Source of the DNA: Flexivirga meconopsidis
Lineage (GTDB): Bacteria; Actinomycetota; Actinomycetes; Actinomycetales; Dermatophilaceae
Length of the DNA stretch: 64,000 nucleotides
NCBI RefSeq assembly: GCF_026162425.1
Contig: NZ_JAOBQJ010000001.1
Coordinates: 248,001 to 312,000 of the forward strand
Direction: 5' to 3'
In this document: in pieces, positions 43,351 through 53,200 of the stretch
How positions within the stretch are numbered: position 1 is the stretch's first letter
Layout: each line of letters begins with the position of its first letter
Notes under the pieces: generated by a model
Seen by the model: the letters and a program-made list of their open reading frames with translations, nothing else
Told to the model about the DNA's origin: nothing
Database searches by the model: none
Position numbers and translations under genes: made by a program

Positions 43351-44772
43351 GTGACGACCCAGGAGACCACGACCAGGGTGCATGCGTTCACCGACGACGC
43401 GTTGGGAGATCTCGACGCGACCGGTGTCGCTGAGCGCATTCGCACCAAGCAGATCAGCGCCCGCGAGGCGGTCGATGCCGCGATCGCCCGAGCCGAACGA
43501 CTCGAGCCGCAGCTGCAGGCCATGGCGTATGACGACTTCGCTCGCGCCCGGGATCGCGCCGCGGACCCGGGAGATGCCGAATTCGCCGGTGTACCAGCGG
43601 CTTTCAAGGACAACATCCGGGTCGGCGGGATGCCGATGACCGAGGGGTCGGCCGCCATACCCGCAGTGCCGCAGCAGAAGGACGGCCGGGTCGCGGCGCA
43701 ATTCCGCGCCACCGGGATCATCCCGATCGGCACCACCACGATGCCGGAGTTCGGTTGGACGGCCACCACCGAGACGCTCACCCGGCAGACGCACAACCCG
43801 TGGCACCTCGGCTATTCCAGCGGCGGCAGTTCCGGCGGCTCTGCGGCGTGGGTGGCTTCCGGCGTCGTGCCGATCGCGCACGGCAACGACGGTGGTGGGT
43901 CGATCCGCATCCCGGCGGCCGCCTGCGGGCTGATCGGCCTGAAGCCGACGCGTGGTCGCCTGCGGCTGACCGACGGCGGCGAGGCGATGCCGGTGCGCGT
44001 GGTCACCGACTCCGTGCTCGCGCGCTCGGTCCGTGACGTCGCCGGGTTCTATGTCGCGGCGCAGCGCAATCACCGCAACCGGTTGCTACCGCCGATCGAG
44101 GGTGTCGACCGGCCGATCGAGACGAAGCTGCGGGTGGGGCTGCTGCTCGACTCACCGGTCGGGCCGGCCACCGATGCCCCGACCCGCGCGGCGACGCTCG
44201 AACTCGCCCATCAGCTGGAGTCGCTCGGCCATCAGGTCGAGCCCTACGAGTTGCCGGTGCCGGAGTTCTTCAAGTCCGACTTCGTCGACTACTGGCGCTT
44301 CCTCTCGGCGGTGATCGAGGCGGCCGGGCCGGCAATGTTCGGCAAGGGCTTCGACAAGGCCAAGCTCGAACCGTTGACGCTGGGGCTCGCGGCGCAGGGG
44401 CGTCGCCGGCTGTGGAAGGCACCGATCTACCTGAGCCGACTGCTGGCCACCTCGGTCGCCTCGCGGGTTGCCTTCACCCGTGGCCCGGACGTTGTGCTCA
44501 CTCCGGTGCTGACCCACACCACTCCCGAACTCGGTTATCTCGCAGCGGATCTGCCGGCCGAGGAGCACTTCCGCCGGTTGGTCGACTACGCCGGCTTCAC
44601 CCCGCTGCACAACGCGACTGGCGGACCAGCACTGTCCGTGCCGGCCGGTGCGACCGAGCAGGGATTGCCGATCGGCGCGATGCTGAGTGCCAACCACGGG
44701 GCAGAGTCCCTGCTGCTGCGATTGGCATTGCAGCTGGAGCAGGCGAGGCCCTGGCGGCGCATTCAGGATTGA
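43351..44772 (+). CDS. Amidase signature family hydrolase
   Basis: This 473-residue enzyme has the Ser-Ser-Lys catalytic set of the amidase signature family: Lys in [11 protein letters not shown] (about 88), the Gly/Ser-rich [20 protein letters not shown], and the nucleophile region [20 protein letters not shown]. Such enzymes hydrolyse carboxamides, or form part of GatA-like complexes; the absence of gatB/gatC neighbours favours a free amidase. The start is GTG 43351. The next gene on the other strand is a PucR regulator, which in other systems controls nitrogen or purine catabolism, so joint regulation is possible. Confidence 0.92.
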   Translation: MTTQETTTRVHAFTDDALGDLDATGVAERIRTKQISAREAVDAAIARAERLEPQLQAMAYDDFARARDRAADPGDAEFAGVPAAFKDNIRVGGMPMTEGSAAIPAVPQQKDGRVAAQFRATGIIPIGTTTMPEFGWTATTETLTRQTHNPWHLGYSSGGSSGGSAAWVASGVVPIAHGNDGGGSIRIPAAACGLIGLKPTRGRLRLTDGGEAMPVRVVTDSVLARSVRDVAGFYVAAQRNHRNRLLPPIEGVDRPIETKLRVGLLLDSPVGPATDAPTRAATLELAHQLESLGHQVEPYELPVPEFFKSDFVDYWRFLSAVIEAAGPAMFGKGFDKAKLEPLTLGLAAQGRRRLWKAPIYLSRLLATSVASRVAFTRGPDVVLTPVLTHTTPELGYLAADLPAEEHFRRLVDYAGFTPLHNATGGPALSVPAGATEQGLPIGAMLSANHGAESLLLRLALQLEQARPWRRIQD

Positions 44773-44827
44773 GGCAAGCATCTGAGCGATGCGTCCGGAT
44801 GGTGAGTGTCCTGGCAGTCGGGCGCGC

Positions 44828-46051
44828 TCAGCCACTGCGTTCGCCGTCGCCCTCGCGCAGGTAGGCCGCCATACGCTCGCGATGCATGAAATTGACTGCA
44901 GCCAGGGCGAGTTCGCTCGTCTCGCGCGGATCCGTCAGCGACCGCCCGGTCAGCATCTCCAGCTTGCGCAGCCGATAGCGCACGGTGTTGGGGTGGCGGT
45001 CGAGCCGGCGACCGGCGGCCGCCATCGACCCGTGACTGTCCAGCCAGGTGAGGAAGGTGGTGAGCAGTTCTTCGCGGGTGCGCGCCGAGGCGTTGCGCAG
45101 CCCCTGCAGCACCTCGTCGGAGATCAGGTCCATCACCTCGGGTGAGGCGACGGTCGCCGCGGCGAGGGCGTCGTCGCCGAAGGTGCGCACGGCCATCTCG
45201 GGAGTGGCGGCCTGCAGCGCCACGCGCGCGAGCCGCCAGCCCTGCGAGATCTCCGGCGCACCGACCTCCGAGCTGATCCCGACCAGCGAACGCGCGACCT
45301 GCCGCAGCACCGATGTCAACCGGCGGAAGGTCAGCTCGGAAGCGATCCCGATGAGACCGGTCTGCCCGTCGAGGTCGCTGATCCAGACCGACGACACGCC
45401 CTCGTTGGTGAGCCGGGCGCGCACGCCCGGCAGCGGCACGCCGTCGTCGTGCGCCGGTCCCGCGATCACCACCCGGAAGCGGCCGACCGGGTCCAGGCCG
45501 AGGTAACCGAGCGCCTCCCAGACCTGCATGTGGTCGAATTCCCTGCCCGCCAACAGTGTTCGCAGATAGAAGGCAGCCTGCTCGGCCCGCTCGATGGTCT
45601 GGGTGGTCATGACCTCCCGGTAACCGGCGTCGGTCGCCGCCGAGACCCGGCGGAATCCCGTCCAGAGCAGTTCGGCGATCTCCACCATGGCCTCCGCGTC
45701 GAAGCCCGACTCGCGGGCGAATTCGGGCAGCCGGCGGGTCAGGTCCTCGAATGCCATCGCCATCGCCGTGTGCACGTCGGCGAGCGGGATGCCGGCGCCA
45801 GCGCTGCGCCGGCCGAAAAGAGTCAGCTCGTCCTCGTTGCCCTCCACCGACTCGTCGCCGAGCAGCCAGGCGACGAAGGCCCGGCTGGTCGCTTGCACCC
45901 ACGACCGCAACTGATCGACGGTGACCATGGCGTCGCCGAAGGAGGGGATCTCGGCCCGCAACCGGTCCACGAGCTGGCGGTTGCGCTCCACGGAGTCGGC
46001 TGCGAGTTGCCCGGCCCATGCCGTCGCGACCCGGCCCGATCCCGACGGCAT
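44828..46051 (-). CDS. PucR family transcriptional regulator
   Basis: This 407-residue protein has a C-terminal PucR helix-turn-helix (SMAAAGRRLDRHPNTVRYRL at about 360-380, then RKLEMLTGRSLTDPRE) and a central GGDEF-like/CdaR region (about 165-290). The N-terminal 150 residues are helical and may be a RsbRD-like sensor domain. Such regulators usually activate neighbouring catabolic genes. It is convergent with the amidase and divergent from an unknown gene across a 192-base region containing the TGTCA-CGA-TGACA palindrome. Confidence 0.9.
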   Translation of the reverse strand: MPSGSGRVATAWAGQLAADSVERNRQLVDRLRAEIPSFGDAMVTVDQLRSWVQATSRAFVAWLLGDESVEGNEDELTLFGRRSAGAGIPLADVHTAMAMAFEDLTRRLPEFARESGFDAEAMVEIAELLWTGFRRVSAATDAGYREVMTTQTIERAEQAAFYLRTLLAGREFDHMQVWEALGYLGLDPVGRFRVVIAGPAHDDGVPLPGVRARLTNEGVSSVWISDLDGQTGLIGIASELTFRRLTSVLRQVARSLVGISSEVGAPEISQGWRLARVALQAATPEMAVRTFGDDALAAATVASPEVMDLISDEVLQGLRNASARTREELLTTFLTWLDSHGSMAAAGRRLDRHPNTVRYRLRKLEMLTGRSLTDPRETSELALAAVNFMHRERMAAYLREGDGERSG

Positions 46052-46123
46052 GTCAGCACGATAGGACGCGGTGACCGCTCAGTTTGTCGCAACACACAAT
46101 GCGAGGCGCGCGGATTGGTCAAC

Positions 46124-46136
46124 TGTCACGATGACA
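46124..46136. promoter_or_regulatory. 13-base palindrome between PucR gene and unknown gene
   Basis: TGTCA (46124-46128) and TGACA (46132-46136) surround CGA in the divergent intergenic region. It is a possible operator for the PucR protein. Arms of five bases are short, so chance is not excluded. Confidence 0.3.
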
Positions 46137-46243
46137 AGAGCCGATGCGGCTTGGATCGTGGAGTGCAGACCGCAGGGTTCAGGGCACGGTTTGCCAGCGG
46201 CGGAAGTGTCCGTCGCGCAACGGAGTTCGGGGGAACGACACAG

Positions 46244-46840
46244 ATGACCACCTACGCAACCGTCATAACGACGCCGAGGACGAGGCGCACCAGATCGGTC
46301 TTCGGCAGCCTGCGCGGGAGCGCCGGATGTCCCGAGATCGGGTCGGCCGCCCTGGTTGAACGCACCGCGAGCGGGGCGATGCGCGTCGCCGAACGCACGC
46401 TTGAGTTGTCCCTGCGCCCGCCCCGCGAGGACTCGCTGCTGCCGTCGCTGATCTCGGCGGTGGGAGCCCGGATGGCGTCGTTGTTCGGGCGGGCCACCAA
46501 AAGCGTTGTCGGCACGCCGATCCCGGCGCGTGGGGTTCTCGATCCGGAACACCCGGTCGACACCGTCGACTGCACAGACACCATCGACACCTTCGCGGGG
46601 CTGGTCTCGCACGGCGGGGTGGCGATCGTGGCCGAGACCTGCGAGCGCGACACCAGTCTGCTCGACCTCTTCGTCACCGGATTCGGCGGCATGATCGCGC
46701 GGCGGCCGTCCGCGCAGGTCGCCGCCGAACTCCGGTTGCCACCGGCGCCCCACGGGCAGCCGGTTATCGACCACCCGACTCGTGCCGGAATTGGGTCGGC
46801 ACGAGGGCAGCGCGGCGGACCACCCCTTCCATTGCCGTAG
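46244..46840 (+). CDS. Unrecognised protein of 198 residues
   Basis: This frame has strong G/C third-position bias throughout, which favours real coding. The protein has no family I recognise. It contains a helical middle (GAMRVAERTLELSLRPPRED) and a mixed C-terminal part (TIDTFAGLVSHGGVAIVAET, LDLFVTGFGGMIARR); no signal peptide or membrane helix is evident. ATG 46244 follows a GGGGGAA. It lies 82 bases before a DUF308 membrane protein with the same orientation and opposite the PucR gene. Confidence 0.6.
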   Translation: MTTYATVITTPRTRRTRSVFGSLRGSAGCPEIGSAALVERTASGAMRVAERTLELSLRPPREDSLLPSLISAVGARMASLFGRATKSVVGTPIPARGVLDPEHPVDTVDCTDTIDTFAGLVSHGGVAIVAETCERDTSLLDLFVTGFGGMIARRPSAQVAAELRLPPAPHGQPVIDHPTRAGIGSARGQRGGPPLPLP

Positions 46841-46922
46841 CTGCCCCGCGGGGCCGGTGACCCGTCGGGGGATGGTCGCCGGCCCCGCACCTCATCTCAT
46901 CTCCCGATCAGCAGGAGGGACC

Positions 46923-47498
46923 ATGGCCGCTTCGGTCAACAGTGTCGAGACGCCGGTGAGCGGGTTTGCCGAGCACGGTTGGAAACTGCTCGTGGGCCTC
47001 GGTCTGCTGGGCATCGTCGTCGGTGTGCTGGTGCTTGCGTGGCCCGGCCGGAGCATCGAGCTGGTCGGGCTGCTCTTCGGTGTCTACCTGGTCGTGAGCG
47101 GTGTCATCGAGGTGGTCATCGGGCTCGTGGGTGAGCTGTCCGGTCCGGGCCGTGTGTTGCTGATCGTCAGCGGCGGCCTCAGCCTCGTGGTCGGAGCCGT
47201 CGCCTTTCGCGGCAGCTTTCAGTCGGTGCTGTTACTCGCGATCTGGATAGGCATCGGCTGGATCATGTATGGCGTCAGCCGCCTCGTCGACGGACTGGCG
47301 TCGACCCGGCCCGGGTCCGGCTGGGACGTGCTGGCTGGGGTGTTCCTGCTCATCGGCGGATTCGTAATGCTGGCAACGCCGTTCGAGTCACTCAGTGTGC
47401 TGGTGCTGGTCGCCGCCATCTTCCTGGTCGTCGGCGGAGTTGCTGAGGTCGCGCGTGGACTTCGGCTGCGATCGGCGCTGCGCCAGAGGGTCGCCTGA
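46923..47498 (+). CDS. HdeD-like DUF308 membrane protein
   Basis: This 191-residue protein has six membrane helices in three pairs, the first starting WKLLVGLGLLGIVVGVLVLA with WPGRS after it. This is the DUF308/HdeD pattern (helix pair repeated three times). In enterics HdeD supports acid tolerance; in actinobacteria the role is unknown. ATG 46923 has a strong CAGGAGGGA. It is convergent with the amidohydrolase, 3 bases apart. Confidence 0.88.
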   Translation: MAASVNSVETPVSGFAEHGWKLLVGLGLLGIVVGVLVLAWPGRSIELVGLLFGVYLVVSGVIEVVIGLVGELSGPGRVLLIVSGGLSLVVGAVAFRGSFQSVLLLAIWIGIGWIMYGVSRLVDGLASTRPGSGWDVLAGVFLLIGGFVMLATPFESLSVLVLVAAIFLVVGGVAEVARGLRLRSALRQRVA

Positions 47499-47501
47499 GC
47501 C

Positions 47502-49139
47502 TCAACCGGCCGACCAGCGCACCTCGCCGCCGACGACCGTCTGCAACACCCCGGTGTCCCGGATGCGGCCGGGCTCCGCCGCGACCGCGTCACCGGTGAT
47601 GTCGGTGTCGACCGCGATGAAGTCGGCGAGCCGTCCCGGGGTGAGCCGGCCTTTGCGGTCGAAATCGCCTGCCAACCGGGCGGATCCGGAGGTGTACGCC
47701 GCAATCGCCTCATCGACACGGATGCGCTCGTCGGGTTGCCACCCGCCGGTCGGCGACCCGTCCGGGCGCTGCCGGGTGACCGCCGCGTGTAGCCCGAAGA
47801 ACGGGTTGGCCTCCTCGACCGGCGCATCCGACCCGAAGGCGAGCATCGCGCCCGCATCGAGCAGGGTGCGCCAACCGTAGGCGACCAGTTCGTGGTCCGG
47901 CAGCAGCGCATTGACCAGGTCGATGTCGCTGGTGCAGTGGGTCGGTTGCATCGACGCGGTGACGCCGAGGCGGACCAGCCGCTCGACGTCGGGCGGCTGC
48001 AGGAATTGGGTGTGCTCGATGCTGAGCGGCAGTCGCGTGCCGGTCTCGGCGCGCAGGCGTTCGTAGACGTCGAGCACCAGGTGGTTGGCTTGATCGCCAA
48101 TCGCGTGCGTTGCCACCGCTATTCCGGCGTCGACCGCTGTGCGGGCTGCGTCATACAGCTGGTCGGTGGTCATCACCGCGATGCCGCGGTTGCCGGGGTC
48201 GCCGTGGAAGTCCTTGCCCATGTGGCTGGTGCGGGAGCCGAGGGCGCCGTCGCTGAAGAGCTTCACCGGGCCGACCCGCATCCAGTCGTCCCCGACTCCG
48301 GTGCGGCGTCCCTCGGAGATCGCTGCCGCCAGCGACTCGCGCGGAATGCCTTTGTTGACACGGATTTTCAGGTCTCCGTTTGCCTTGAGCTGCAGGTATG
48401 CCGCTCGGGCGTCCTCACCGTTGAGGTCGGTCACGCTGGTCAGGCCGACCGAGAGCAGCTGGTCCTGCGCCAGGACCAGCAGACTTGCCAGCTCACCGGA
48501 TGCCGGGCTCTCGGACAGCGAATCGATCGGGCCCTGAGCCTCTTCCCGCAGGATGCCGGTGGGCACACCGTCGGCATCGCGCACCACGTGACCACCGGCG
48601 GGGTCGCGGTAGTCGGCGTTGATGCCGGCGAGCCGCAGCGCCGCACTGTTGGCCCACATCGTGTGACCGTCGATGCTGGACAGCGCTATCGGGTGTCCGT
48701 CGCTCACCGTGTCCAGGTCTGCGGCGGTGGGCTGCACCGCGCGCTCCCACTTGTTGCTGTCCCAGCGCCCGCCGAAGACCCAGGCACCCTCCGGCATCGT
48801 CCGGACGTGCGCGCGCACGAGCTCGAGCGCTTCGGCGAGCGACCGCGCCGGGCGAAGGTCGACCGACACCAGCGACCGGGCGAGGGCGGCGGTGTGGATG
48901 TGCGCGTCATGCATGCCGGGCAGAACGAGCGCACCGGGCAGGTCGACGACCTGCAGTCGCGTGTGCGTGGCGGCCAGCTGGTCGGCGTCCCCTGCTTCGG
49001 TGATTACGCCATCGGTGACGAGGAGTCCGGTGACGAGCGGGCGGTGCGAGTCGCCGGTGTGAATGCGGGGGTGACGGAAGAGAGCGGGCACGGCGGTCAG
49101 CTTAGGCAGGGCACGAGCGTGGCGACTCGAGGGGCTCAT
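47502..49139 (-). CDS. YtcJ-like amidohydrolase
   Basis: This protein of about 545 residues belongs to the amidohydrolase 3 (YtcJ) group: VLPGMHDAHIHTAALARSLV holds the first metal ligands (HxH), GALGSRTSHMGKDF the region around the bridging residue, IGDQANHLVLD, SIEHTQFLQPPDVERL and AFGSDAPVEEANPFFG the remaining His and Asp ligands. Such metal-dependent hydrolases act on N-acyl or cyclic amide substrates; the true substrate is unknown. ATG 49139 is proposed, with ATG 49151 close by and a later GTG possible. It is divergent from the arfA-like gene. Confidence 0.88.
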   Translation of the reverse strand: MSPSSRHARALPKLTAVPALFRHPRIHTGDSHRPLVTGLLVTDGVITEAGDADQLAATHTRLQVVDLPGALVLPGMHDAHIHTAALARSLVSVDLRPARSLAEALELVRAHVRTMPEGAWVFGGRWDSNKWERAVQPTAADLDTVSDGHPIALSSIDGHTMWANSAALRLAGINADYRDPAGGHVVRDADGVPTGILREEAQGPIDSLSESPASGELASLLVLAQDQLLSVGLTSVTDLNGEDARAAYLQLKANGDLKIRVNKGIPRESLAAAISEGRRTGVGDDWMRVGPVKLFSDGALGSRTSHMGKDFHGDPGNRGIAVMTTDQLYDAARTAVDAGIAVATHAIGDQANHLVLDVYERLRAETGTRLPLSIEHTQFLQPPDVERLVRLGVTASMQPTHCTSDIDLVNALLPDHELVAYGWRTLLDAGAMLAFGSDAPVEEANPFFGLHAAVTRQRPDGSPTGGWQPDERIRVDEAIAAYTSGSARLAGDFDRKGRLTPGRLADFIAVDTDITGDAVAAEPGRIRDTGVLQTVVGGEVRWSAG

Positions 49140-49166
49140 AGCACCCGTCATACCGGATATCAAGTA

Positions 49167-49184
49167 TTGGTAACGATTTGGTAA
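49167..49184. promoter_or_regulatory. Direct repeats in the arf-like promoter region
   Basis: TTGGTAA occurs at 49167-49173 and 49178-49184, an 11-base period, about one helical turn, in an unusually A+T-rich stretch between the divergent amidohydrolase and arfA-like genes. This spacing suits an OmpR/LytR-type response regulator binding one DNA face. Confidence 0.45.
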
Positions 49185-49289
49185 ATGTGCTGACAAGAAC
49201 GACGAATCGGTGCTTGATGCCATTCCCATCCAGGTGCGGAACGGCTAGTTTCCGCTGGGCTTGTACCTTCGCCTGGACAGGAGATCCGC

Positions 49290-50111
49290 ATGGACCCCGC
49301 TGATGGCAACACCTCACAAAGTCGTGACGGAGACGGCCAAGTCGTCCGTCGCGAGACGATCAGTAAGCGGGTGCGAAAGCCCGCCTGGTTGCCGTGGTTG
49401 CTCGGCCTCATTTTGGTACCCGCAGTGCTCGCCCTCATTACCGGGCTGGTGCGTCACGGGTCGATCGAGAAAGACTTGAAAGGTCGCACCACCGAGGCGC
49501 TGAAGGCGGGTGGAGTGTCCGACGCGGGCGTGAAGTTCGACGGCCGGGACGGCACGATCACGCTGCCGGACGGCGCCGACGCGGCGAAGGCCAAGAGCCT
49601 GGCGAAGAACGTGGACGGGGTGCGCGTCGCCGACGTGAAGGGCGGCGGCACGGCCGCTGCTCCGGCGCCGGCCCCGTCGAGCACCGAGCCGAGCCCCACC
49701 GAGTCGAGCCCGTCACCCAGTCCGTCCTCGTCGGCCGACGACTGCGCGACCTTGGGCGAGAAGTTGACCGCCCTGCTGAAGGGCAACGAGCCGAAGTTCG
49801 CGACGGCCTCCACCAAGTTGCAGTCGGCCACCGACCCGACACTGGACAAGGTCGCGAACCTGATCAAGGGCTGCCCGACCACCAAGTTCCAGGTCGGCGG
49901 CTACACCGACAACACCGGTGACGCGTCGTTCAACAAGACGCTGTCGCAGGGCCGCGCCCAGTCGGTCGTCGACTACCTGGTCGGCAAGGGCGACAACAAG
50001 GCAAACCTCAGCGCGAAGGGCTACGGATCGGCCAACCCGGTCGGCGACAACAAGACCGAGGAAGGGCGCGCCCAGAACCGTCGCGTCGAAATCACCGTGG
50101 TGGGAGGCTGA
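49290..50111 (+). CDS. arfA: ArfA-like BON/OmpA domain protein
   Basis: This 273-residue protein has a single N-terminal membrane segment (WLPWLLGLILVPAVLALITG), a BON-like domain (about 63-112; LKGRTTEALKAGGVSDAGVK, ITLPDGADAAKAKSLAKNVD), a Ser/Pro linker and a C-terminal OmpA-like peptidoglycan-binding domain (about 150-273; KFQVGGYTDNTGDASFNKTL, KGYGSANPVGDNKTEEGRAQ, NRRVEITVV). This is the order of mycobacterial ArfA/OmpATb, linked to acid adaptation. ATG 49290 has ACAGGAGA. Two genes follow at 1-base spacing or overlap, as in arfABC. Confidence 0.88.
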   Translation: MDPADGNTSQSRDGDGQVVRRETISKRVRKPAWLPWLLGLILVPAVLALITGLVRHGSIEKDLKGRTTEALKAGGVSDAGVKFDGRDGTITLPDGADAAKAKSLAKNVDGVRVADVKGGGTAAAPAPAPSSTEPSPTESSPSPSPSSSADDCATLGEKLTALLKGNEPKFATASTKLQSATDPTLDKVANLIKGCPTTKFQVGGYTDNTGDASFNKTLSQGRAQSVVDYLVGKGDNKANLSAKGYGSANPVGDNKTEEGRAQNRRVEITVVGG

Positions 50112-50112
50112 A

Positions 50113-50256
50113 ATGGGTTGGCTTTTCTTCCAGACCTGGATCTGGTTGCTGGTGGCATTCGTGGTCGGGGCAGTGATTGCGTTGCTGCTTGCGTACCTGT
50201 TGTTCCCGAACGAACGTGACGCGTTCAAGGACGTTCTCGAAGGAGGTCGGTCCTAA
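50113..50256 (+). CDS. arfB: ArfB-like small membrane protein
   Basis: This 47-residue protein consists of a single membrane helix (FQTWIWLLVAFVVGAVIALL) with a short charged tail (NERDAFKDVLEGGRS). ATG 50113 lies one base after the arfA stop, and its stop codon shares one base with the next start (TAATG). Length, topology and position match mycobacterial ArfB, a 50-residue membrane protein needed with ArfA. The longer frame from 49918 is a shadow of arfA. Confidence 0.82.
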   Translation: MGWLFFQTWIWLLVAFVVGAVIALLLAYLLFPNERDAFKDVLEGGRS

Positions 50257-53200
50257 TGGGTTGGCTGTTCAAACAAGAGTGGCTGTGGATTCTGATCTCG
50301 CTCATCCTCGGTTTCCTGATCACCTGGTTCCTGGTGGTCCGCAAGGTCAGCCGTGAGGTCGAGGTGCGTGAGCGCCGCGGTGCGAGCGGTGGCCTGCGCG
50401 GCAAGACCGCCGCTGCGGGTGCAGCCGCCGCCGGTGGCGCCGCTGCCGTCGGCGCCGGTGCGGCGTCGCTCGCCGGCAAGCGCAACAAGGACCGTGACAA
50501 CGATCGGGACAAGGCCGATGTCGAGGGCCGCCGCGTCGATGCGGACAAGCCCCAGGCGGATGTCGACAAGCCGAAGGCCGATGCCGGTCGTCCGGGCGTG
50601 AGCGGGAAGGCCGCCGGCGCCGCCGCGGCCGGCACCGCTGCCGTGGGCGCTGGTGCGGCGGCGGTTGCCGGCAAGCGGAAGAAGGACGACGACGCCGAGC
50701 CCGATCTGCGCAAGCGTGACGCGGACGCGAAGGTCACCGACACCACCAAGCCGGCGCAGCCGCAGACGACCACGCCGGTCGCGGGCAGTGCGGACGGGCC
50801 CGCTGACCGGGCTGCCGACAAGGCGCCCGAGGCGAGCGCGTCTGGCGCCGGAGCCAAGAAGCCGGATCCGGCGTTGGCCCGCAAGGACGACGACGGGCTG
50901 AGCACCGGCGAAAAGGTCGGCCTCGCCGGCGCCGCCGCGGGTGCGGCTGGTGTCGCGGGTGCTGCTGCGGCGCACCGCCACGAGGACAAGCAGAACCCCA
51001 AGACCGACGTCGAGAAGTCCGACGTCGGCAAGGTCGGTGGCCCGGGCGCCGGCACGACGACCGGCACAGCGGGCACCGCGAAGGCGGCAGACCCGAAGAC
51101 CGGTGCCTCGGGTGACCTGCATGACGCGCCGACCACGGCGATCCCTGCCGTGGGCGGTACGACGGGCAGCTCGACCACGACCGGCACGACTGGCAGCACC
51201 GGCACCACCGGCACTGCTGGCACGACTGGCAGCACCGGCACTGCTGGCACGACCGGCGCGCCGGCCGGTGCCGACCAGGGCACCGGCGCCGCGGGCACCG
51301 TGGCTGCCGGTGGCGCAGCCGCGGGGGCCGGTGCGGTCGCCGGATACGCAGTCGGCAAGAAGTCGGCCGATCAGAAGGACGGCGCCAAGGCCGGCTCCGC
51401 GACGGACGGCACCGATCCGATGACCTCGCGCTTCGGTGCGGGCGCCGCGTCGCCGACCGCCGACGGCAGTGCGCCGGCCGGTTACTCGATCAAGGGCAAC
51501 GCCGACTCGATGCTCTTCCACACCCCGGACAGCCCGCGCTACGACGCGACCAAGCCGGAGGTTTGGTTCAAGGACGAGGCATCGGCCACCGCGGCCGGCT
51601 TCGCTCACTGGGACCGCAGCAAGCGTGGCGGCGGTGCGTCGGGCGGTGCGGCCGGTGGCAGCGGTTCGGCCGCTCCTTCGGGCGCCGGTGCCTCGGCAGC
51701 CACCGGCACGACCGGCACCTCGGAGGCCCCGGGCACGTCCACCGACGCTGGTGCTGGTGCTGGCGCTGGTGCTGGTTCGGGTGCGGCTGGCTCGGCTACC
51801 GGCGCCGGTTCGACCACCGCGGGGTCCGGCAGCACGCCGGGCAGCGCGGGCGGCTCGACGGGTGCTGCGGCGGCCGGCGCGGCAGGTGGTGCCGCGGCTG
51901 CGGGCGGCGCGGCGTTCGTCGCGGGCAAGGCGTCCGGCAGCGGTGCCGGCACGACGGATGCGGCGACGGCCGGTGACTCCGCGACCGGTGCGTCGGGTGC
52001 CGCCGGGGCCGCTGCTCCGGTGGCCGGCTCGTCCAGCGCGACCGGTTCGGCACCCTCCAGCAGCACGACTGGCGCCGGCACGACTGGCGCTGCGGACACC
52101 GCAGGCGGTGCAGGCGCCGGGTCCGCGGCCGCCGGCGGCGACCCGCTGACCGCCAAGTACGGCAAGGGTGCTGCGTCGCCGAAGGCGGACGGTGCCGCGC
52201 CGGACTCGTCATACACGGTGAAGGGCAACCAGGACTCGGGGCTCTACCACGACCAGACCTCGCCGTCGTACAAGCAGACGCGGGCCGAGGTCTGGTTCGT
52301 GGACGTCTCCGCCGCGGAGGCGGCCGGCTTCAAGGCCTGGAACCACAAGCAGAAGGCCGCCGGGTCGGCTGCTGGTGGCGCCACTGCCGACAAGGGCGGT
52401 GTCGATTCGACGGCGTCCGGTGCGACCGGTGCTCCGACTGCCGGCTCGCCGACTGCTGGGGCGCCTGCTGCTGGGACGCAGACGTCCGGGAGCTCGACGA
52501 CCGGGTCGGCTGCTCCGCTCGCCGGCGCGGCCGGTGCCGGTGCGGCGGGCGTGGCCGGTGCCGGTGCGGCGGCAGCGTCGGGCAAGGACTCCGGCGCGAC
52601 GGGTACCTCCTCGTCGGTCTCGGACCCGATGGCGCAGCGGTACGGCCTCGGTGCGGCATCCCCGAAGGACGGCGGTGAAGCGCCTTCGGGCAGCTACACC
52701 GTCAAGGGCAATGCCGACTCGATGCTGTTCCACACCGAGGACTCGCCCTACTACAAGGCGACCCGTGCCGAGGTGTGGTTCACCGACGAGAAGGCAGCGA
52801 CCGCAGCCGGATTCAAGCGGTGGGATCACAACCGCCGACCGTCCAAGTCCGGTGACGAGTTCGACAAGACGCCGCCGAGCGACAAGGCGTCGAGCGGGAC
52901 GTCGACCGGCACGGCAGGTGCGACCGGTGCCGCGGCTGCCGGCGCGGCGGGTGCCGGCGCGGCGGGTGCTGGCGCGACGGGTGCCGCGGGTCTGACCGGC
53001 GCCGCCTCGGCGGGCTCGGCGGACGCGAAATCGGTCGCCGGTCAGGGCGGGACGACGTCGGCTGCGGCTGACAGCACGCCCGACCCGATCCAGGAACAGT
53101 TCGGCGACGGTGCAGCCTCTCCCCGCGAGGACGGCAGCGCCCCGTCGGACAAGTACAAGATCAAGGGCAACGCCGACTCGATGCTCTTCCACACCAGCGA

